This document shows positions 52,320 to 63,221 of a DNA stretch of 64,000 nucleotides, one piece after another. A model generated the notes under the pieces. The model worked only from the letters and a program-made list of their open reading frames with translations. It did not search any database and was not told the origin of the DNA. Where the stretch lies: NCBI RefSeq assembly GCF_000968135.1, contig NZ_FO538765.1, forward strand, positions 1,875,819 through 1,939,818, in the 5' to 3' direction. Numbering within the stretch: position 1 is the first letter of the stretch; every line of letters begins with the position of its first letter. A program made the translations under genes and the position numbers. Source of the DNA: Magnetospira sp. QH-2 (GTDB lineage Bacteria; Pseudomonadota; Alphaproteobacteria; Rhodospirillales; Magnetospiraceae).

Positions 52320-53597
52320 TCAGGCCGATTTTTGCAGAATTTTCAAACGGCCCAGGTTCTCCGGGCTCAGGCGAACAGTGACGGCGGTATGGTCCTCGGT
52401 ATCTTCGCGAGCCAGCACCTCGCCATGATTATACAGCCAAGCCAGCATCTTGCCTTCGGTGGGACGCAAGGCCAGTTCGACCGTTTCCCAGGCGACCGAC
52501 AACCGGGCATCGATCATGGCCAGAATACTGGCGCACCCCTCACCGGAATGGGCCGACAGGGCTACCGCCAGGGAATCCGGTCGCGTCGTCCGATTGATCA
52601 GGGCCTCAAGGGATTCCTCGTCCAGCAGGTCGGTTTTATTGAGAGCCTCGATGGTGCCCTGTTCGGCCATATCCTCCAGGCTCATCTCGTCCTTGAGAAC
52701 GCTCAAGACGTCCTGCTTTTGGGCTTCCGTATCTCCATGGGCGATATCGCGCACATGAATCAAGAGATCGGCCTCGCGCACCTCTTCCAAGGTGGCATGG
52801 AAGGCATTGACCAACTCGTGCGGCAGATCGGACACGAAACCCACCGTGTCGGACAGGATCACCCGCCGACCCGACGGTAGATCCAGTCCGCGCATGGTTG
52901 GGTCTAAGGTGGCGAAGAGTTGATCCTTGGCCTCCACATGAGCGGCGGTCAGGCGATTGAACAATGTGGATTTTCCGGCATTGGTATAGCCCACCAGGGC
53001 GACAATGGGATAAGGCACCCGTTGGCGGGCCTGGCGATGCAGCAATCGGGTGCGGCGGACGTCTTCCAGATCCCGTTTCAACCGCACGATCTTTTCATCG
53101 ATCATGCGTCTGTCGGCTTCGATCTGGGTTTCGCCGGGCCCGCCCACGAATCCCAGGCCGCCACGCTGGCGTTCCAGGTGGGTCCAGGAACGCACCAGCC
53201 GGGATCGGGCATAGGTCAGCGCCGCCAGTTCCACCTGCAAGACACCTTCCTTGGTGCGCGCCCGATCGCCGAAGATCTCCAGAATGAGCCCCGTGCGATC
53301 AATGACTTTGCAATCCCAGGCTTTTTCCAGATTGCGCTGTTGCACCGGGGTCAGGGCGGCATCCATAACCACCACATCAACCTTGTTTTCTTCGATGATT
53401 CGGGCGAAGCGCTCCACCGACCCACCGCCAAGCAAGGTGGCGGGCTTGATGCGGGAAACAGTGACCGCTTCCCCATGCACGATATTCAGGCGAATGGCTT
53501 CGGCCAGCCCGCGGGCTTCCTGCAAGCGTCCTTGCGGGTCCCGCGCCGCATCGCGACGGTGCAGAACCGGATGAATGACCAGGCAGTTATCGCTCAC
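52320..53597 (-). CDS. hflX: GTPase HflX
   Basis: HflX is a ribosome-associated GTPase involved in rescue of stalled or inactive ribosomes. The 425-residue protein has GLGFVGGPGETQIEADRR and the G1 motif GYTNAGKSTLFN, followed by G3 DTVGFVSDLP and G4 NKTD. A C-terminal RNA-interaction region follows. A GTG start at 53597 is used. It follows hfq with a 40-base gap, the classical order. Confidence 0.96.
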   Translation of the reverse strand: MSDNCLVIHPVLHRRDAARDPQGRLQEARGLAEAIRLNIVHGEAVTVSRIKPATLLGGGSVERFARIIEENKVDVVVMDAALTPVQQRNLEKAWDCKVIDRTGLILEIFGDRARTKEGVLQVELAALTYARSRLVRSWTHLERQRGGLGFVGGPGETQIEADRRMIDEKIVRLKRDLEDVRRTRLLHRQARQRVPYPIVALVGYTNAGKSTLFNRLTAAHVEAKDQLFATLDPTMRGLDLPSGRRVILSDTVGFVSDLPHELVNAFHATLEEVREADLLIHVRDIAHGDTEAQKQDVLSVLKDEMSLEDMAEQGTIEALNKTDLLDEESLEALINRTTRPDSLAVALSAHSGEGCASILAMIDARLSVAWETVELALRPTEGKMLAWLYNHGEVLAREDTEDHTAVTVRLSPENLGRLKILQKSA

Positions 53598-53637
53598 GTC
53601 CGGCCCGTCCCCACGACTTCCGGAGATGAACGTCTAG

Positions 53638-53898
53638 TCACGATTCCTCTTCGGCCTTTTCTTCGCCGGCACCCTCAAAGAGCTGGATGGGCGTCGACGG
53701 CATGACCGTGGAGATGGCGTGTTTATAGACCAGCTGAGTGTGGCCGTCCCGGCGCAGAAGCACCGAGAAATTGTCAAACCAGGTTACGATACCTTGCAGC
53801 TTGACGCCATTAACCAGAAAGATCGTGACAGGAGTTTTGTTCTTGCGGATAAAATTCAGAAAGACGTCCTGAACATTTTGGCCTTTTTCCGATGGCAT
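53638..53898 (-). CDS. hfq: RNA chaperone Hfq
   Basis: Hfq is the Sm-like hexameric RNA chaperone that helps small RNAs pair with mRNAs. The 86-residue protein has the Sm1 core ([27 protein letters not shown]) and Sm2 [10 protein letters not shown], with a short acidic C-terminal tail ([12 protein letters not shown]). Confidence 0.97.
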   Translation of the reverse strand: MPSEKGQNVQDVFLNFIRKNKTPVTIFLVNGVKLQGIVTWFDNFSVLLRRDGHTQLVYKHAISTVMPSTPIQLFEGAGEEKAEEES

Positions 53899-53930
53899 GG
53901 CTTTGCGCCCCCATTGAGATTATTTGTCGT

Positions 53931-53986
53931 GGGCACCCTGGTTCGGGCACCGATGAATATCATATTGTCGACCAATTTAGTCGACC
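53931..53986. promoter_or_regulatory. Two pairs of direct repeats in the hfq upstream region
   Basis: GGGCACC occurs at 53931-53937 and 53945-53951, and GTCGACC at 53967-53973 and 53980-53986, with periods of 14 and 13 bases. They lie 32-88 bases upstream of the hfq start, within the promoter gap between the HAD gene and hfq. They could be regulator half-sites. Confidence 0.4.
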
Positions 53987-54049
53987 ACCCTCATATGCGC
54001 GAGCAGCCCCGCGCTTCCCACGCAGATGAGAGGCTTTCTCAATTGAAGC

Positions 54050-54733
54050 TTATTGTGCGGCGTTCGTCCAGTGAATTTCTACAACTCGACAAAGTAATTC
54101 CGCGTCCGAAACGTGCAGGGATGGGGGATGGTCGTCGAACTCCCCCTCCTCCGGCGCTTCCGGACGCAGAAGCACTGGTAGACATCCGGCCGCATGGGCA
54201 CAAACCAGATCAATGTCCGTATCGCCAACGAACCAGACATGGGGGCCGGGCTCAATTCCACTCCCGCGCAACGCCATATGCACCGGATCAGGCGCGGGTT
54301 TATCTTTTTCGGCGTCTTTGGCACCAATGAGAGCGGCGAAAAAACCGTTCCATCCCAATTGCTTGGCTTCTTCGCGCAGATAGGTCCCGGTCTTGTTGCT
54401 GACCACGCCCAAGTAGATCCCGCGCTTGCTTAGACAGCGCAGCAGGTCTTCGCTACCGGCAATGGGATTGAGCAAATCCAGGTGAATGGCCAGAAAGCGG
54501 TCATAGAACACTTTTTCGGCCTCTTTCCATCGTTCTCCGAACAATTCGGGAAAGGCCTCGCGCATGGAACGGCGCACATTGACTCTTGTTTCAGCCATGG
54601 TCCAAGGCTTGTGTCCCATGGCTCTCAAGGTGTGATTGCTGGCATCATGAATCACATCCCAGGTATCGACCAAAGTGTTATCCCAATCGAACAAAATGGC
54701 CTTCGGCGCCGGAAGGCTCAAGGGGTCAACCAT
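54050..54733 (-). CDS. HAD-superfamily phosphatase (phosphoglycolate-phosphatase-like)
   Basis: A 227-residue HAD-IA hydrolase. Motif I is ILFDWDNTLVDTWD, motif II reads GVVSNKTG and motif III/IV KDKPAPDP and FVGDTDID. This matches phosphoglycolate phosphatase-like (Gph) enzymes or pyrophosphatases; the exact substrate is uncertain. ATG 54733 overlaps the upstream aminotransferase stop by 8 bases, indicating translational coupling. It ends the trkA-dat-HAD run. Confidence 0.9.
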   Translation of the reverse strand: MVDPLSLPAPKAILFDWDNTLVDTWDVIHDASNHTLRAMGHKPWTMAETRVNVRRSMREAFPELFGERWKEAEKVFYDRFLAIHLDLLNPIAGSEDLLRCLSKRGIYLGVVSNKTGTYLREEAKQLGWNGFFAALIGAKDAEKDKPAPDPVHMALRGSGIEPGPHVWFVGDTDIDLVCAHAAGCLPVLLRPEAPEEGEFDDHPPSLHVSDAELLCRVVEIHWTNAAQ

Positions 54734-55583
54734 CGACACCGAAAACCTCCATGTAGCGCTCAAGGAGTTTTTGGGTCAGCGGGCCAGGCTGGCCGTCGGC
54801 GACCGCCTTGTCATCAATCCGAATCACCGGACGCAACCAATTGGTTGAACTGGTCAGGAAGGCTTCCTTGGCCAAACGGGCTTCCGCCACTGAAAAAGCC
54901 CGTTCTTCAAAGCCGATCCCGAGCGCCCGCGCCACATCCAGAACGCCCAAACGTGTTATCCCATTGAGGATGGAATGGGTCGCTTGACGGGTAATCAAGA
55001 CCCCCTCCCCGGTGACGATCCAGGCGTTGGACGCCGTGCCTTCGGTAATGTTTCCCTCCCCGTCCACCATCCAGGCATCGAAGGCACCCTCGGCCATGGC
55101 TTCCTGTTTGGCCAAGACGTTCGGCAGAAGTCCAATGGACTTGATATCCCGGCGCGTCCATCGCTGATCAGGAACAAGCCGGACCGCGACTCCCCGTTCT
55201 GCTTGCATGGGATCAAAAGGCTTGGTGCGTTTGGTGGTCAGGACCAACGACGGATGGGGGGCCGGATCGGGCACCGCATGGTCGCGCGGCGCAACGCCAC
55301 GGGTGATTTGCAGATAGACAAAGCCATGGCGCAGGCCATTCATGCGGATCAATTGGGCGACGATGAATTCCAACGCCCGGCGGGACATGGGCCAGTCGAT
55401 GGATAGAGCGCCGAGGGAATGGTCCAGGCGCTGCCAATGGCGGTCAGCCTCGACTTGTCGTCCGTCGCGAACACAGATGACCTCATAGACCCCATCGCCG
55501 AACTGATAGCCCCGGTCTTCCACATGCACGGCGGCACGAATGTGGGGCACATAGGAGCCATTGACGTAGGCCAGTCTCGGCAT
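54726..55583 (-). CDS. dat: D-amino-acid transaminase (class IV, PLP-dependent)
   Basis: A 285-residue class IV aminotransferase similar to D-alanine aminotransferase. The catalytic Lys is in IKSIGLLPNVLAKQEA, with EDRGYQFGDGVYEV near the N-terminus and the EGTASNAWIV segment. The enzyme would interconvert D-alanine and D-glutamate for peptidoglycan, or act on branched-chain or aminodeoxychorismate-type substrates as related family members do. It sits between trkA and a HAD phosphatase. Confidence 0.88.
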   Translation of the reverse strand: MPRLAYVNGSYVPHIRAAVHVEDRGYQFGDGVYEVICVRDGRQVEADRHWQRLDHSLGALSIDWPMSRRALEFIVAQLIRMNGLRHGFVYLQITRGVAPRDHAVPDPAPHPSLVLTTKRTKPFDPMQAERGVAVRLVPDQRWTRRDIKSIGLLPNVLAKQEAMAEGAFDAWMVDGEGNITEGTASNAWIVTGEGVLITRQATHSILNGITRLGVLDVARALGIGFEERAFSVAEARLAKEAFLTSSTNWLRPVIRIDDKAVADGQPGPLTQKLLERYMEVFGVDG

Positions 55584-55593
55584 GACGCAATCC

Positions 55594-56970
55594 TTAGAAA
55601 TACTCGAATTGGACAGAGAACATCTTTTCCACCTTGCGGATGGATTCGGCAGCGGCGAACACCACTACCCGATCCTTGGGCTGCACGATGGTCGACCCGC
55701 GCGGCATGATCACTTCGCCATCCCGGACGATGGCGCCCAAAAGGACGTTGTCCGGCAGTTTGGCTTCTTCCAATGGCGTGCCGACCAAACTGGTGGTTTC
55801 CAGGGCCTCCGCCTCGATCAGTTCACCAAAGCCATCGCGCAGGGAATGGACGGAATGAATGCGTCCGCGACGGACATGCTGGAGAATCGTCGATACGGTA
55901 ATGGTGCGTGGACTGACCACCACATCGATCCCCAGATTGGTGATCAAGGGTTCGAATTTACCCTCGTTGATCAGTGTAATGGCGCGCTGCGCCCCGTGCC
56001 GTTTGGCCAAAAGCGAGGCCAGAATGTTGGTTTCGTCATCGTTGGTCACTGCGACCACGCTATCGGTACCGCTCACATTGGCCTCTTCGAGGATCAGCGG
56101 ATCGAGGACATTGCCGTGGATAACCGTGGTTTGTTCGAACCGTCCGGCAATTTCCTGGGCTCGTTCCGCATCGCCTTCGACGATCTTGGCATGTACCCAG
56201 GGATATTCGGCCTCGATGCGTTCGGCCAAGTAGTATCCGATATTTCCGCCCCCCAGGATGACCAGATGGCGGGCTTCCGTCTCTTCATGTCCAAAGGCGG
56301 TCAGGGCTCGTTGCACATGATCGCTATCGACGATGAAATAGGCTTCGTCTCCGGCCAGCATCTGCTCGTCCCGTCGCGGCAGAAACGATTTGCCATCGCG
56401 GACCAGGCCGATGATGACGATATTCAGTTCCGGGAAGAGCACGGCCAGCTGACGAAGCGGTGTATGCAGCAGCGGGCAATCTTCCTCGCAGCGAACACCA
56501 AGTAACTGCACTTTGCCCTCGACCAGGGGAATCATTTCGAAGGCCCCCGGCACGCGCAACCGTCGGGTCACCGCATTGGCCACCTCGATTTCCGGCGAGA
56601 TGATCACGTCGATGGGTAAATGGTCGCGAGAAAACAGATTGGCCCACAGGGGATCCAGATAGCTCTGGTGCCGCACCCGGGCAATTTTGGTGGGAACGTT
56701 GAACAAAGAGTGGGCCACCTGACAGGCGACCATATTGATTTCGTCGGCATAGGTCACCGCGATGACCATATCGGCATCTTCGGCCCCGGCTCGGGCCATG
56801 ACATCCGGATAGGAGGCATGACCAACCACGCCCTGCACATCAACCGTATCAGTCAGACGCCGAATCAGTTCGGGGGATTGATCAACGACGGTGATGTCAT
56901 TGTTTTCCAAAGCCAGGTAGCGCGCAATGTTGGCGCCCACCTGACCGGCTCCACAGATAATGACTTTCAC
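55594..56970 (-). CDS. trkA: Trk potassium-uptake regulator TrkA
   Basis: TrkA is the peripheral NAD-binding gating subunit of Trk potassium transporters. The 458-residue protein has two tandem RCK modules, each with a Rossmann fold (VIICGAGQVGANIARYL at the start and LVILGGGNIGYYLAERIE in the second half) and a TrkA-C domain. A GTG start at 56970 follows GGAGAG. The TrkH partner is not in the window. The ntrX-trkA order is conserved in alphaproteobacteria. Confidence 0.96.
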   Translation of the reverse strand: MKVIICGAGQVGANIARYLALENNDITVVDQSPELIRRLTDTVDVQGVVGHASYPDVMARAGAEDADMVIAVTYADEINMVACQVAHSLFNVPTKIARVRHQSYLDPLWANLFSRDHLPIDVIISPEIEVANAVTRRLRVPGAFEMIPLVEGKVQLLGVRCEEDCPLLHTPLRQLAVLFPELNIVIIGLVRDGKSFLPRRDEQMLAGDEAYFIVDSDHVQRALTAFGHEETEARHLVILGGGNIGYYLAERIEAEYPWVHAKIVEGDAERAQEIAGRFEQTTVIHGNVLDPLILEEANVSGTDSVVAVTNDDETNILASLLAKRHGAQRAITLINEGKFEPLITNLGIDVVVSPRTITVSTILQHVRRGRIHSVHSLRDGFGELIEAEALETTSLVGTPLEEAKLPDNVLLGAIVRDGEVIMPRGSTIVQPKDRVVVFAAAESIRKVEKMFSVQFEYF

Positions 56971-56985
56971 CGCCCGCTCTCCATG

Positions 56986-58380
56986 CTATTTGGATTCGGC
57001 CTTGCGGGCCTTGTCCTCGCCCTGAATTCCCAGGGTCTTTAACTTCCGGTGCAGGGCCGAGCGCTCCATGCCGACAAAGCTCGCCGTGCGGGAGATATTG
57101 CCGCCAAACCGGTCCACCTGAATGGTCAGATACTGACGCTCGAACAATTCCCGGGCCTCGCGCAGGGGTAAGGCCATGATCTCGCCGCTCTTATCCCACC
57201 CCAAGGCGGCATTGGCCGAGGATCCGATTTCCGCCGGCAAGGCATCCGCCCGGATGGGCTCGCCCGCGCCCCCCGGCGCCATAATCAACAATCTTTCAAC
57301 GATATTGCGCAGTTCGCGAACATTGCCCGGCCAATCGTAAGCCTGCAAAGCCGCCAGGGAATCATCGCCGAATGACCGCGTCGGCTGTCCGGTTCCCTCT
57401 GCGGCGCGTTTCATGAACTGCCTGGCCAACACCGGAATATCTTCACGCCGCTTGTTGAGTGGCGGCATGTCGATGGGGACAACACTGAGGCGGTAGAACA
57501 GGTCTTCGCGGAAATGACCGGCGGCAATCTCTTCGTTTAGGTCTCTGGTCGAAGAGGCCACCACCCGCACGTCCACCTCGATCCGCGATCCGCCGCCAAC
57601 CCTTTGGAATTTTTGCTCTTGCAGAATCCGGACGATCTTCCCTTGGGTCTCCAAAGGCATATCGGCCACTTCATCGAGCAACAAGGTCCCTGAATCAGCA
57701 CGCTCAAAGGTGCCGGTTTGGATGCTTTCTCCGTCCTCGGTCCCGAACAGAACCGCTTCGACTCGGTCCGGTTCCATGGTGGCGCAATTCACCACCACAA
57801 AGGGGCCTTCGGCGCGGCGCGATTTGGTGTGAAGCAGCCGCGCCGCCACTTCCTTGCCGGACCCGGCCGGGCCGGTGATCAAGACTCGGCTATTGGTGGG
57901 AGCCACTTTTTCAATGGACTGCCGCACCTGTGCTAGGGCGGGAGATTTGCCAATAAGGTCGGTTTCCGGCCCGGCGCGCAGTCGCAGCTCGGCATTTTCC
58001 TCGCGCAATCGGGCCGCTTCCATGGCCCGTTGAACGACCAGCAACATTCGATCGGCCTGGAACGGCTTTTCAACGAAGTCATAGGCCCCTTCACGGATGG
58101 CCGCGACCGCCGTTTCGATGGTGCCATGACCGCTCATCATGACCACCGGCAAGTCGGGGTTACGGGCCTTGATTTCCTTCAGAATCCCCAGACCGTCGAG
58201 GATGCTGCCTTGAAGCCAGATATCAAGCAGCACCAACCCCGGACACCGGGACTGAACCTCTTCCAGCGCCGACGTGGAATCAGCGGCCTCGCGGGTTTGA
58301 AACCCTTCGTCCTCCAAGACTCCGGCCGTCAGCATCCGAATATCGGCTTCATCATCGACAATCAGAATATCAAGGGCCAT
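56986..58380 (-). CDS. ntrX: Nitrogen-regulation response regulator NtrX
   Basis: NtrX pairs with NtrY to regulate nitrogen and, in several alphaproteobacteria, redox or envelope functions. The 464-residue protein has a receiver domain (DDEAD, LLDIWLQG), a sigma-54-type AAA+ domain (GPAGSGKEVAARLL, TLLLDEVADMP) and a Fis-type helix-turn-helix (GGNISRTASFVGMERSALHRKL). The GAFTGA sigma-54 contact motif is replaced by a different sequence, as is known for alphaproteobacterial NtrX. It overlaps ntrY by 11 bases. Confidence 0.96.
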   Translation of the reverse strand: MALDILIVDDEADIRMLTAGVLEDEGFQTREAADSTSALEEVQSRCPGLVLLDIWLQGSILDGLGILKEIKARNPDLPVVMMSGHGTIETAVAAIREGAYDFVEKPFQADRMLLVVQRAMEAARLREENAELRLRAGPETDLIGKSPALAQVRQSIEKVAPTNSRVLITGPAGSGKEVAARLLHTKSRRAEGPFVVVNCATMEPDRVEAVLFGTEDGESIQTGTFERADSGTLLLDEVADMPLETQGKIVRILQEQKFQRVGGGSRIEVDVRVVASSTRDLNEEIAAGHFREDLFYRLSVVPIDMPPLNKRREDIPVLARQFMKRAAEGTGQPTRSFGDDSLAALQAYDWPGNVRELRNIVERLLIMAPGGAGEPIRADALPAEIGSSANAALGWDKSGEIMALPLREARELFERQYLTIQVDRFGGNISRTASFVGMERSALHRKLKTLGIQGEDKARKAESK

Positions 58381-60646
58381 GGGTGGTCAACCTTACCGCT
58401 ACTGTCATGGGGTCAACGGAGTCGTCATCCGGGACATTCCTCAGCAGCCTATCGCTGCTTGGCGGAAAAACCAAGGACGCCCGTGCGCCCCCCTCATCCC
58501 GATTGTTCAACAGCAATTCTCCCCCGTGATCTTCCATGATTTTACGAACGATGGCCAGTCCCAGCCCGGTCCCCGTTGGTCTGGTGGTTACATAGGGGTC
58601 GGTAAGGCGATCCTTTTGATCCGATGGCAGACCTGGCCCATTATCAAGCACTTCCAGCACCAATCCCTGATCGTTTTTGCCTTCTTCGTGTCTCGATAGG
58701 CGAACTTCGATCAGGGCATCCTTGTCTGCAACGGGGTTTTCCGTCAGGGCCTCGGCGGCATTCTTCAAGATATTGGTCAAGGCCTGCCGGATTTGATGGG
58801 GGTCGCACCGAATGGAGACCGGTTCGTCCGGAATGGCCAACTCAAAGCGGATGTGTTCGCCGCGAGATCGCTCCAGAAAGACAGTGTTCCTGGCCAATTG
58901 TCCGAGGTCCTCCTCCTTCATGGTTGGTTCCGGCATGCGGGCAAAAGATGAAAACTCATCGACCAGACGTCCAATATCCTTGACCTGACGCACGATCGTA
59001 TCCGTGCACATGGTAAAGATCTCCGGATCCGCTTCGATCTGCTTCAAATATTTCCTTTTTAGTCGTTCCGCCGACAGCTGGATGGGGGTCAGGGGATTTT
59101 TGATCTCGTGGGCAATGCGCCGTGCCACATCGGACCACGCGGCTTGTCGTTGGGCATGTTGCAGGTCGGTGATGTCATCGAAGGTCACCACGTAACCCAG
59201 AATGCTTTCCCCCAATGTTTCCGCCGCGACCCGAACCAGAAAAGTTCGTTGCCGGTCTTCAGCCATGACCTTGATTTGATCTTGCCGGGTTCGATCGGGG
59301 CGAAGGCAAGCCTCGGCGTAAAGGTCCGCCATCTCCGGAACCGTTTCCACAAGGGGCTTGCCGATGGCCGAGTTCAGATCCTGGGCCAACAGGTGCCCGG
59401 CAGAGCGATTGGACAGACTGATCCGCCCCTCGGTGTCCAACCCGATCACGCCCGCGGATACCCCGGCCAGGACGGTTTCGGTGAATCGACGGCGTTCATC
59501 CAGTTCTCTGTTGGCCTCCAAGAGACCGCGCTGTTGGTTTTCCAGTTGTAGCGCCATGCGATTGAACACTCGGCCCAAGGTTCCTATTTCATCAGCGCTG
59601 CTGCTGACATCGGCACGAGCCGTCAAATCCCCGTGGCGGATGCGCTCGGAAGCGCCAATCAGCCCCGAGATGGGCTGGACCAGCGAGGAGGCCAGCGTCA
59701 GACCGACGCGGATGGATGCCATCAGCAAGAGCAACGCCAAAACCACGAAGATCAGGATGAACGTGATCTGCATGCTCTCTCGGCGTTTCTCAACCGCTTT
59801 GTATTCTCGATAGGCTCCCTCAGTGCGCTCAATATGGGTGACGACTTCCTGATCCACGAAGCGCCCAACCAGCAAATAGGCATTCACCAGACGTTCCAAG
59901 GCGACCATGGCGCGGACCCGATCATCTTGACCGGTGGTCTGCAGCACCACTTTCCCCTGGTCAGCCTGACGGAGTGCCTCGCGGGGAATGTTTTCCAATG
60001 ACAGGCTCAGGCTCAGAGCCGTGCGGGCCAGGACCTTTCCGGTGCCATCAATGATCACGGCTTCAGACAGAGAGCGCAAAAGAGACTGCGTTTCAAGGTA
60101 ACGGTTGAAGCGGACCTTGCTGGCGGCAAGTTTGCCTGCATCCCGATTGATATCATTGGCCATGGCAAGAATTTCGGCCCGAATGGATTTCCGGTGCTCT
60201 TCGAGATAGGCATGGGCCACGGCTCGGGAATTATCAACCACCGTGGCCACCCGCTCGCCAAACCAGGCTTGAATTCCGAAATTCAGAAACACAGCGGTGA
60301 AAACGGCAACCACCACGGCGGGCAACACGGCCACAAGGCTGAACATCATGACCAGACGCACATGCAGCCGCGACCCCGCGCGGCCTCGTCTCCGGGCCAC
60401 CCAGACCCTTGTCAGGGGGCGGGCGACGACGGCCCCAAGCAACAGCAATAGAACCACGTCCAAATACAGGAGCGCGATCACCGTTCCCGTATCCGGGCCG
60501 TAGATGGTTGCAGTTCCAGACATGGTGGCAAAAGTGGCCAGTCCCGAAATGACGGAGGCGACCACCAAGACAATTGTCAATTTGCGGCTCAAATGCGTCC
60601 GGCGGGTCCAGGCCAGCAGACGCCGCCATTTCCGCCGCCAGTTCAT
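58370..60646 (-). CDS. ntrY: Nitrogen-regulation sensor kinase NtrY
   Basis: A 758-residue membrane histidine kinase. Several N-terminal membrane helices and a periplasmic region are followed by HAMP, PAS, HisKA (phospho-His in [21 protein letters not shown]) and HATPase ([18 protein letters not shown]). It partners NtrX. Its ATG overlaps the ntrC stop, so the ntr genes are translationally coupled. Confidence 0.96.
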   Translation of the reverse strand: MNWRRKWRRLLAWTRRTHLSRKLTIVLVVASVISGLATFATMSGTATIYGPDTGTVIALLYLDVVLLLLLGAVVARPLTRVWVARRRGRAGSRLHVRLVMMFSLVAVLPAVVVAVFTAVFLNFGIQAWFGERVATVVDNSRAVAHAYLEEHRKSIRAEILAMANDINRDAGKLAASKVRFNRYLETQSLLRSLSEAVIIDGTGKVLARTALSLSLSLENIPREALRQADQGKVVLQTTGQDDRVRAMVALERLVNAYLLVGRFVDQEVVTHIERTEGAYREYKAVEKRRESMQITFILIFVVLALLLLMASIRVGLTLASSLVQPISGLIGASERIRHGDLTARADVSSSADEIGTLGRVFNRMALQLENQQRGLLEANRELDERRRFTETVLAGVSAGVIGLDTEGRISLSNRSAGHLLAQDLNSAIGKPLVETVPEMADLYAEACLRPDRTRQDQIKVMAEDRQRTFLVRVAAETLGESILGYVVTFDDITDLQHAQRQAAWSDVARRIAHEIKNPLTPIQLSAERLKRKYLKQIEADPEIFTMCTDTIVRQVKDIGRLVDEFSSFARMPEPTMKEEDLGQLARNTVFLERSRGEHIRFELAIPDEPVSIRCDPHQIRQALTNILKNAAEALTENPVADKDALIEVRLSRHEEGKNDQGLVLEVLDNGPGLPSDQKDRLTDPYVTTRPTGTGLGLAIVRKIMEDHGGELLLNNRDEGGARASLVFPPSSDRLLRNVPDDDSVDPMTVAVRLTTHGP

Positions 60647-62094
60647 GAGCCGCCCCTGACCACGGGAATATCAAGTAACTTGATTTTCTTGCGTAAGGTA
60701 TTGCGGTTCAAACCCAATACCGTTGCCGCCTTGATCTGATTGCCGCGCGTTGCGTCCAAGGTCAATTTGATCAAAGGGCGCTCGATTTCCTTCAACACCC
60801 GTTCATACAGTCCCGGGTTGGGCAGATCGCCCCCATGGGCATCAAAGTAATCTTTTAGATGCCGCTCTACCGATTGCGACAGACCTTCGGACTCGGATGG
60901 TTGGGTTTCCGTAGGGATGGGAGCTCCACCGGAAAGTTCCGCCTCGATGACGTCCAGACCGAGGGTTTCCTGAGAGTAGAGCGCCGCCAGACGGCGCACC
61001 AGATTTTCCAACTCGCGGACATTGCCCGACCATCGATGAACCGTCAAACGTTCCATGGCCGGACCGTCGATCACCTTAATGGGCAGCCCTTCCCCGGCCA
61101 CCTGATTGAGAAAATGACGGACCAGTTCCGGGATATCCTCGCTCCGTTCGCGCAGCGGCGGCAGTCTGATCGGCACCACATTGAGCCGATAATACAGATC
61201 CTCACGGAATTGTCCTTGGCGGATCATCTGGCCCAAGTCCCGGTGAGTCGCGGCGACAATGCGCACATTGGCCCGAATGGGGGTCCGCCCGCCGACGGTC
61301 GTGTATTCCCCTTCCTGGAGTACCCGTAGCAAACGAGTTTGAGTATCCAGCGGCATATCGCCGATTTCGTCCAGAAACAGGGTTCCGCCCTCGGCTTGTT
61401 CGAAGCGCCCCATGCCCCGTGCCGTGGCGCCGGTGAAGGCGCCCTTTTCATGACCGAACAGCTCGCTTTCGATCAGGTCCTTGGGAATGGCCGCCATATT
61501 AATGGCGATAAAAGGACCATCGCGGCGTGGCCCGAAATCGTGCAGCGCCCGCGCCACCAGTTCCTTGCCGGTGCCGGATTCACCGGCGATCATCACCGTC
61601 AAATCGGTATTCATCAACCGCGCCAGGGTGCGATAGATGTTCTGCATTGCCGCCGAGCGCCCGATTAAAGGCAGCTTTTCATCGTCGTCGTCATCGGGGG
61701 TGCCCACCCCGCCCTCGCCATCGAGAGGGGTCTCAAGTGCCCGTTTAACGACAGACAGTATTTCTTTAAGATCAAACGGTTTTGGCAGGTACTCAAAGGC
61801 TCCACGCTGGGTCGCCTTGACCGCCGTCAGCAAGGTATTCTGGGCACTCATACAGATGATCCGCAGGTTCGGGCGGATTTTGCGCATGCGCGGGATCAAG
61901 TCGAGTCCGTTGCCGTCAGGCATAATCACATCGGTGATTACCAGATTGCCCTCGCCATCACTGACCCAACGCCACAATGTGGTGGCATTTCCGGTGGTTC
62001 GGACCTCATACCCGGCACGGCTAAGCGCCTGATGTAGGACCGTGCGGATGGCGGTATCGTCATCGGCAATGAGGATGGTTGGCGCTCCGGTCAT
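60643..62094 (-). CDS. ntrC: Nitrogen-regulation response regulator NtrC
   Basis: NtrC activates sigma-54 promoters for nitrogen assimilation. The 483-residue protein has a receiver domain (phospho-Asp in [12 protein letters not shown]), an AAA+ domain with [14 protein letters not shown] and the intact GAFTGA loop ([13 protein letters not shown]), and a Fis-type helix-turn-helix ([21 protein letters not shown]). It overlaps ntrB and ntrY by 4 bases each. Confidence 0.97.
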   Translation of the reverse strand: MTGAPTILIADDDTAIRTVLHQALSRAGYEVRTTGNATTLWRWVSDGEGNLVITDVIMPDGNGLDLIPRMRKIRPNLRIICMSAQNTLLTAVKATQRGAFEYLPKPFDLKEILSVVKRALETPLDGEGGVGTPDDDDDEKLPLIGRSAAMQNIYRTLARLMNTDLTVMIAGESGTGKELVARALHDFGPRRDGPFIAINMAAIPKDLIESELFGHEKGAFTGATARGMGRFEQAEGGTLFLDEIGDMPLDTQTRLLRVLQEGEYTTVGGRTPIRANVRIVAATHRDLGQMIRQGQFREDLYYRLNVVPIRLPPLRERSEDIPELVRHFLNQVAGEGLPIKVIDGPAMERLTVHRWSGNVRELENLVRRLAALYSQETLGLDVIEAELSGGAPIPTETQPSESEGLSQSVERHLKDYFDAHGGDLPNPGLYERVLKEIERPLIKLTLDATRGNQIKAATVLGLNRNTLRKKIKLLDIPVVRGGS

Positions 62095-63221
62095 GTCTGC
62101 GTTCCTTTCCCGGAAGGCGAATCCGTGTTCCGGCTCATGCCCGAGGCCAAGGGCAACATGATCCGAAACAGTGTGCCCCCGGGTTCGTGGTCCAATTGAA
62201 TGGCGCCACCGTGGTCGTCGATGATCTTGGCCACCAACGCCAAGCCCAGCCCCGTTCCTTTGGGCTTGGAGGTAACGAAGGCCTCGAAGAGATGGGCTTG
62301 CACATGATCCGGGATTCCCGGTCCGTTGTCTTTGATGCCGATGGTCAAGGGGAGGTGAACCCGTTCAGTCCGCCCAGGCATGGACAATCGCACGCCATGG
62401 CGATAGGCGGTGGTCAGAGTGATTTCCCCCCCCTCCTCCGGCACCGCTTCCGAGGCATTCTTCACCAGATTGAGCAAAGCTTGCACCAGGCTATCAAAAT
62501 GACCGTAGACCGGCGGGAGCGACGGATCATAACGCTCGATAAACCGGACTTTCTTGCCAAACCCGTTCCGGGCCACCTGATGCACCCGCTCCAATACCTC
62601 GTGGATGTTGATCTCGCCACGCTCCAGGTTCGGATTCTCGGTGAAGACATCCATGCGATCAACCAGATTGACGATGCGGTCAGTCTCGTCACAGATCAGC
62701 CGGGTCATCTTGCGCAATTCGGCATCCACGTCCAATTCAAGCAGTTGTGCGGCGCCACGAATTCCCGACAGCGGGTTTTTCACCTCGTGGGCGAGCAAGG
62801 AGGCCATGCCGGATACGGAACGCACGGCACTACGATGCTGGGCCAATCGCCGGTCCAGCTGATCGGCCAAGGAACGTTCATGGAGGGTGACGATCACCTG
62901 CCCCGGTTGATCATGGTGGGGCACCGCATGAATATTCACCAAATGCCGACCGATCTTAGGCGATTCCAGAGTCACGCCATATTCAGAGGTACGGGTACTG
63001 CCGTTGTGTACCTGGGCAATGGCCTGAAACAAGGGGCTATCGTCCGGGATATACTTGTTCAGCGGTTGATTGCGGATATGGTCGCGGCTGGTGGAAAAGA
63101 AAGTCTCGCCCGCACCGTTCAGGTAGCAAATCCGATTGTCCCGGGTCAGCACAACGACGGTAGAGGCCAGGGCGTTGAGGATGGATTCCGCTGATCCCGG
63201 CCCCTCTTCGGCGCATTTCAT
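62091..63221 (-). CDS. ntrB: Nitrogen-regulation sensor kinase NtrB
   Basis: NtrB is the soluble PAS-containing histidine kinase that phosphorylates NtrC under PII control. The protein has about 376 residues: a PAS domain ([18 protein letters not shown]), HisKA ([21 protein letters not shown]) and HATPase ([28 protein letters not shown]). ATG 63221 overlaps the dusB stop; a TTG at 63224 is the alternative. Confidence 0.96.
   Translation of the reverse strand: MKCAEEGPGSAESILNALASTVVVLTRDNRICYLNGAGETFFSTSRDHIRNQPLNKYIPDDSPLFQAIAQVHNGSTRTSEYGVTLESPKIGRHLVNIHAVPHHDQPGQVIVTLHERSLADQLDRRLAQHRSAVRSVSGMASLLAHEVKNPLSGIRGAAQLLELDVDAELRKMTRLICDETDRIVNLVDRMDVFTENPNLERGEINIHEVLERVHQVARNGFGKKVRFIERYDPSLPPVYGHFDSLVQALLNLVKNASEAVPEEGGEITLTTAYRHGVRLSMPGRTERVHLPLTIGIKDNGPGIPDHVQAHLFEAFVTSKPKGTGLGLALVAKIIDDHGGAIQLDHEPGGTLFRIMLPLASGMSRNTDSPSGKGTQT

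Noticed and set aside
56986-58380. NtrX lacking the GAFTGA motif as a broken sigma-54 activator
   Set aside because: Loss of this motif is a known feature of alphaproteobacterial NtrX, so it is not a defect.
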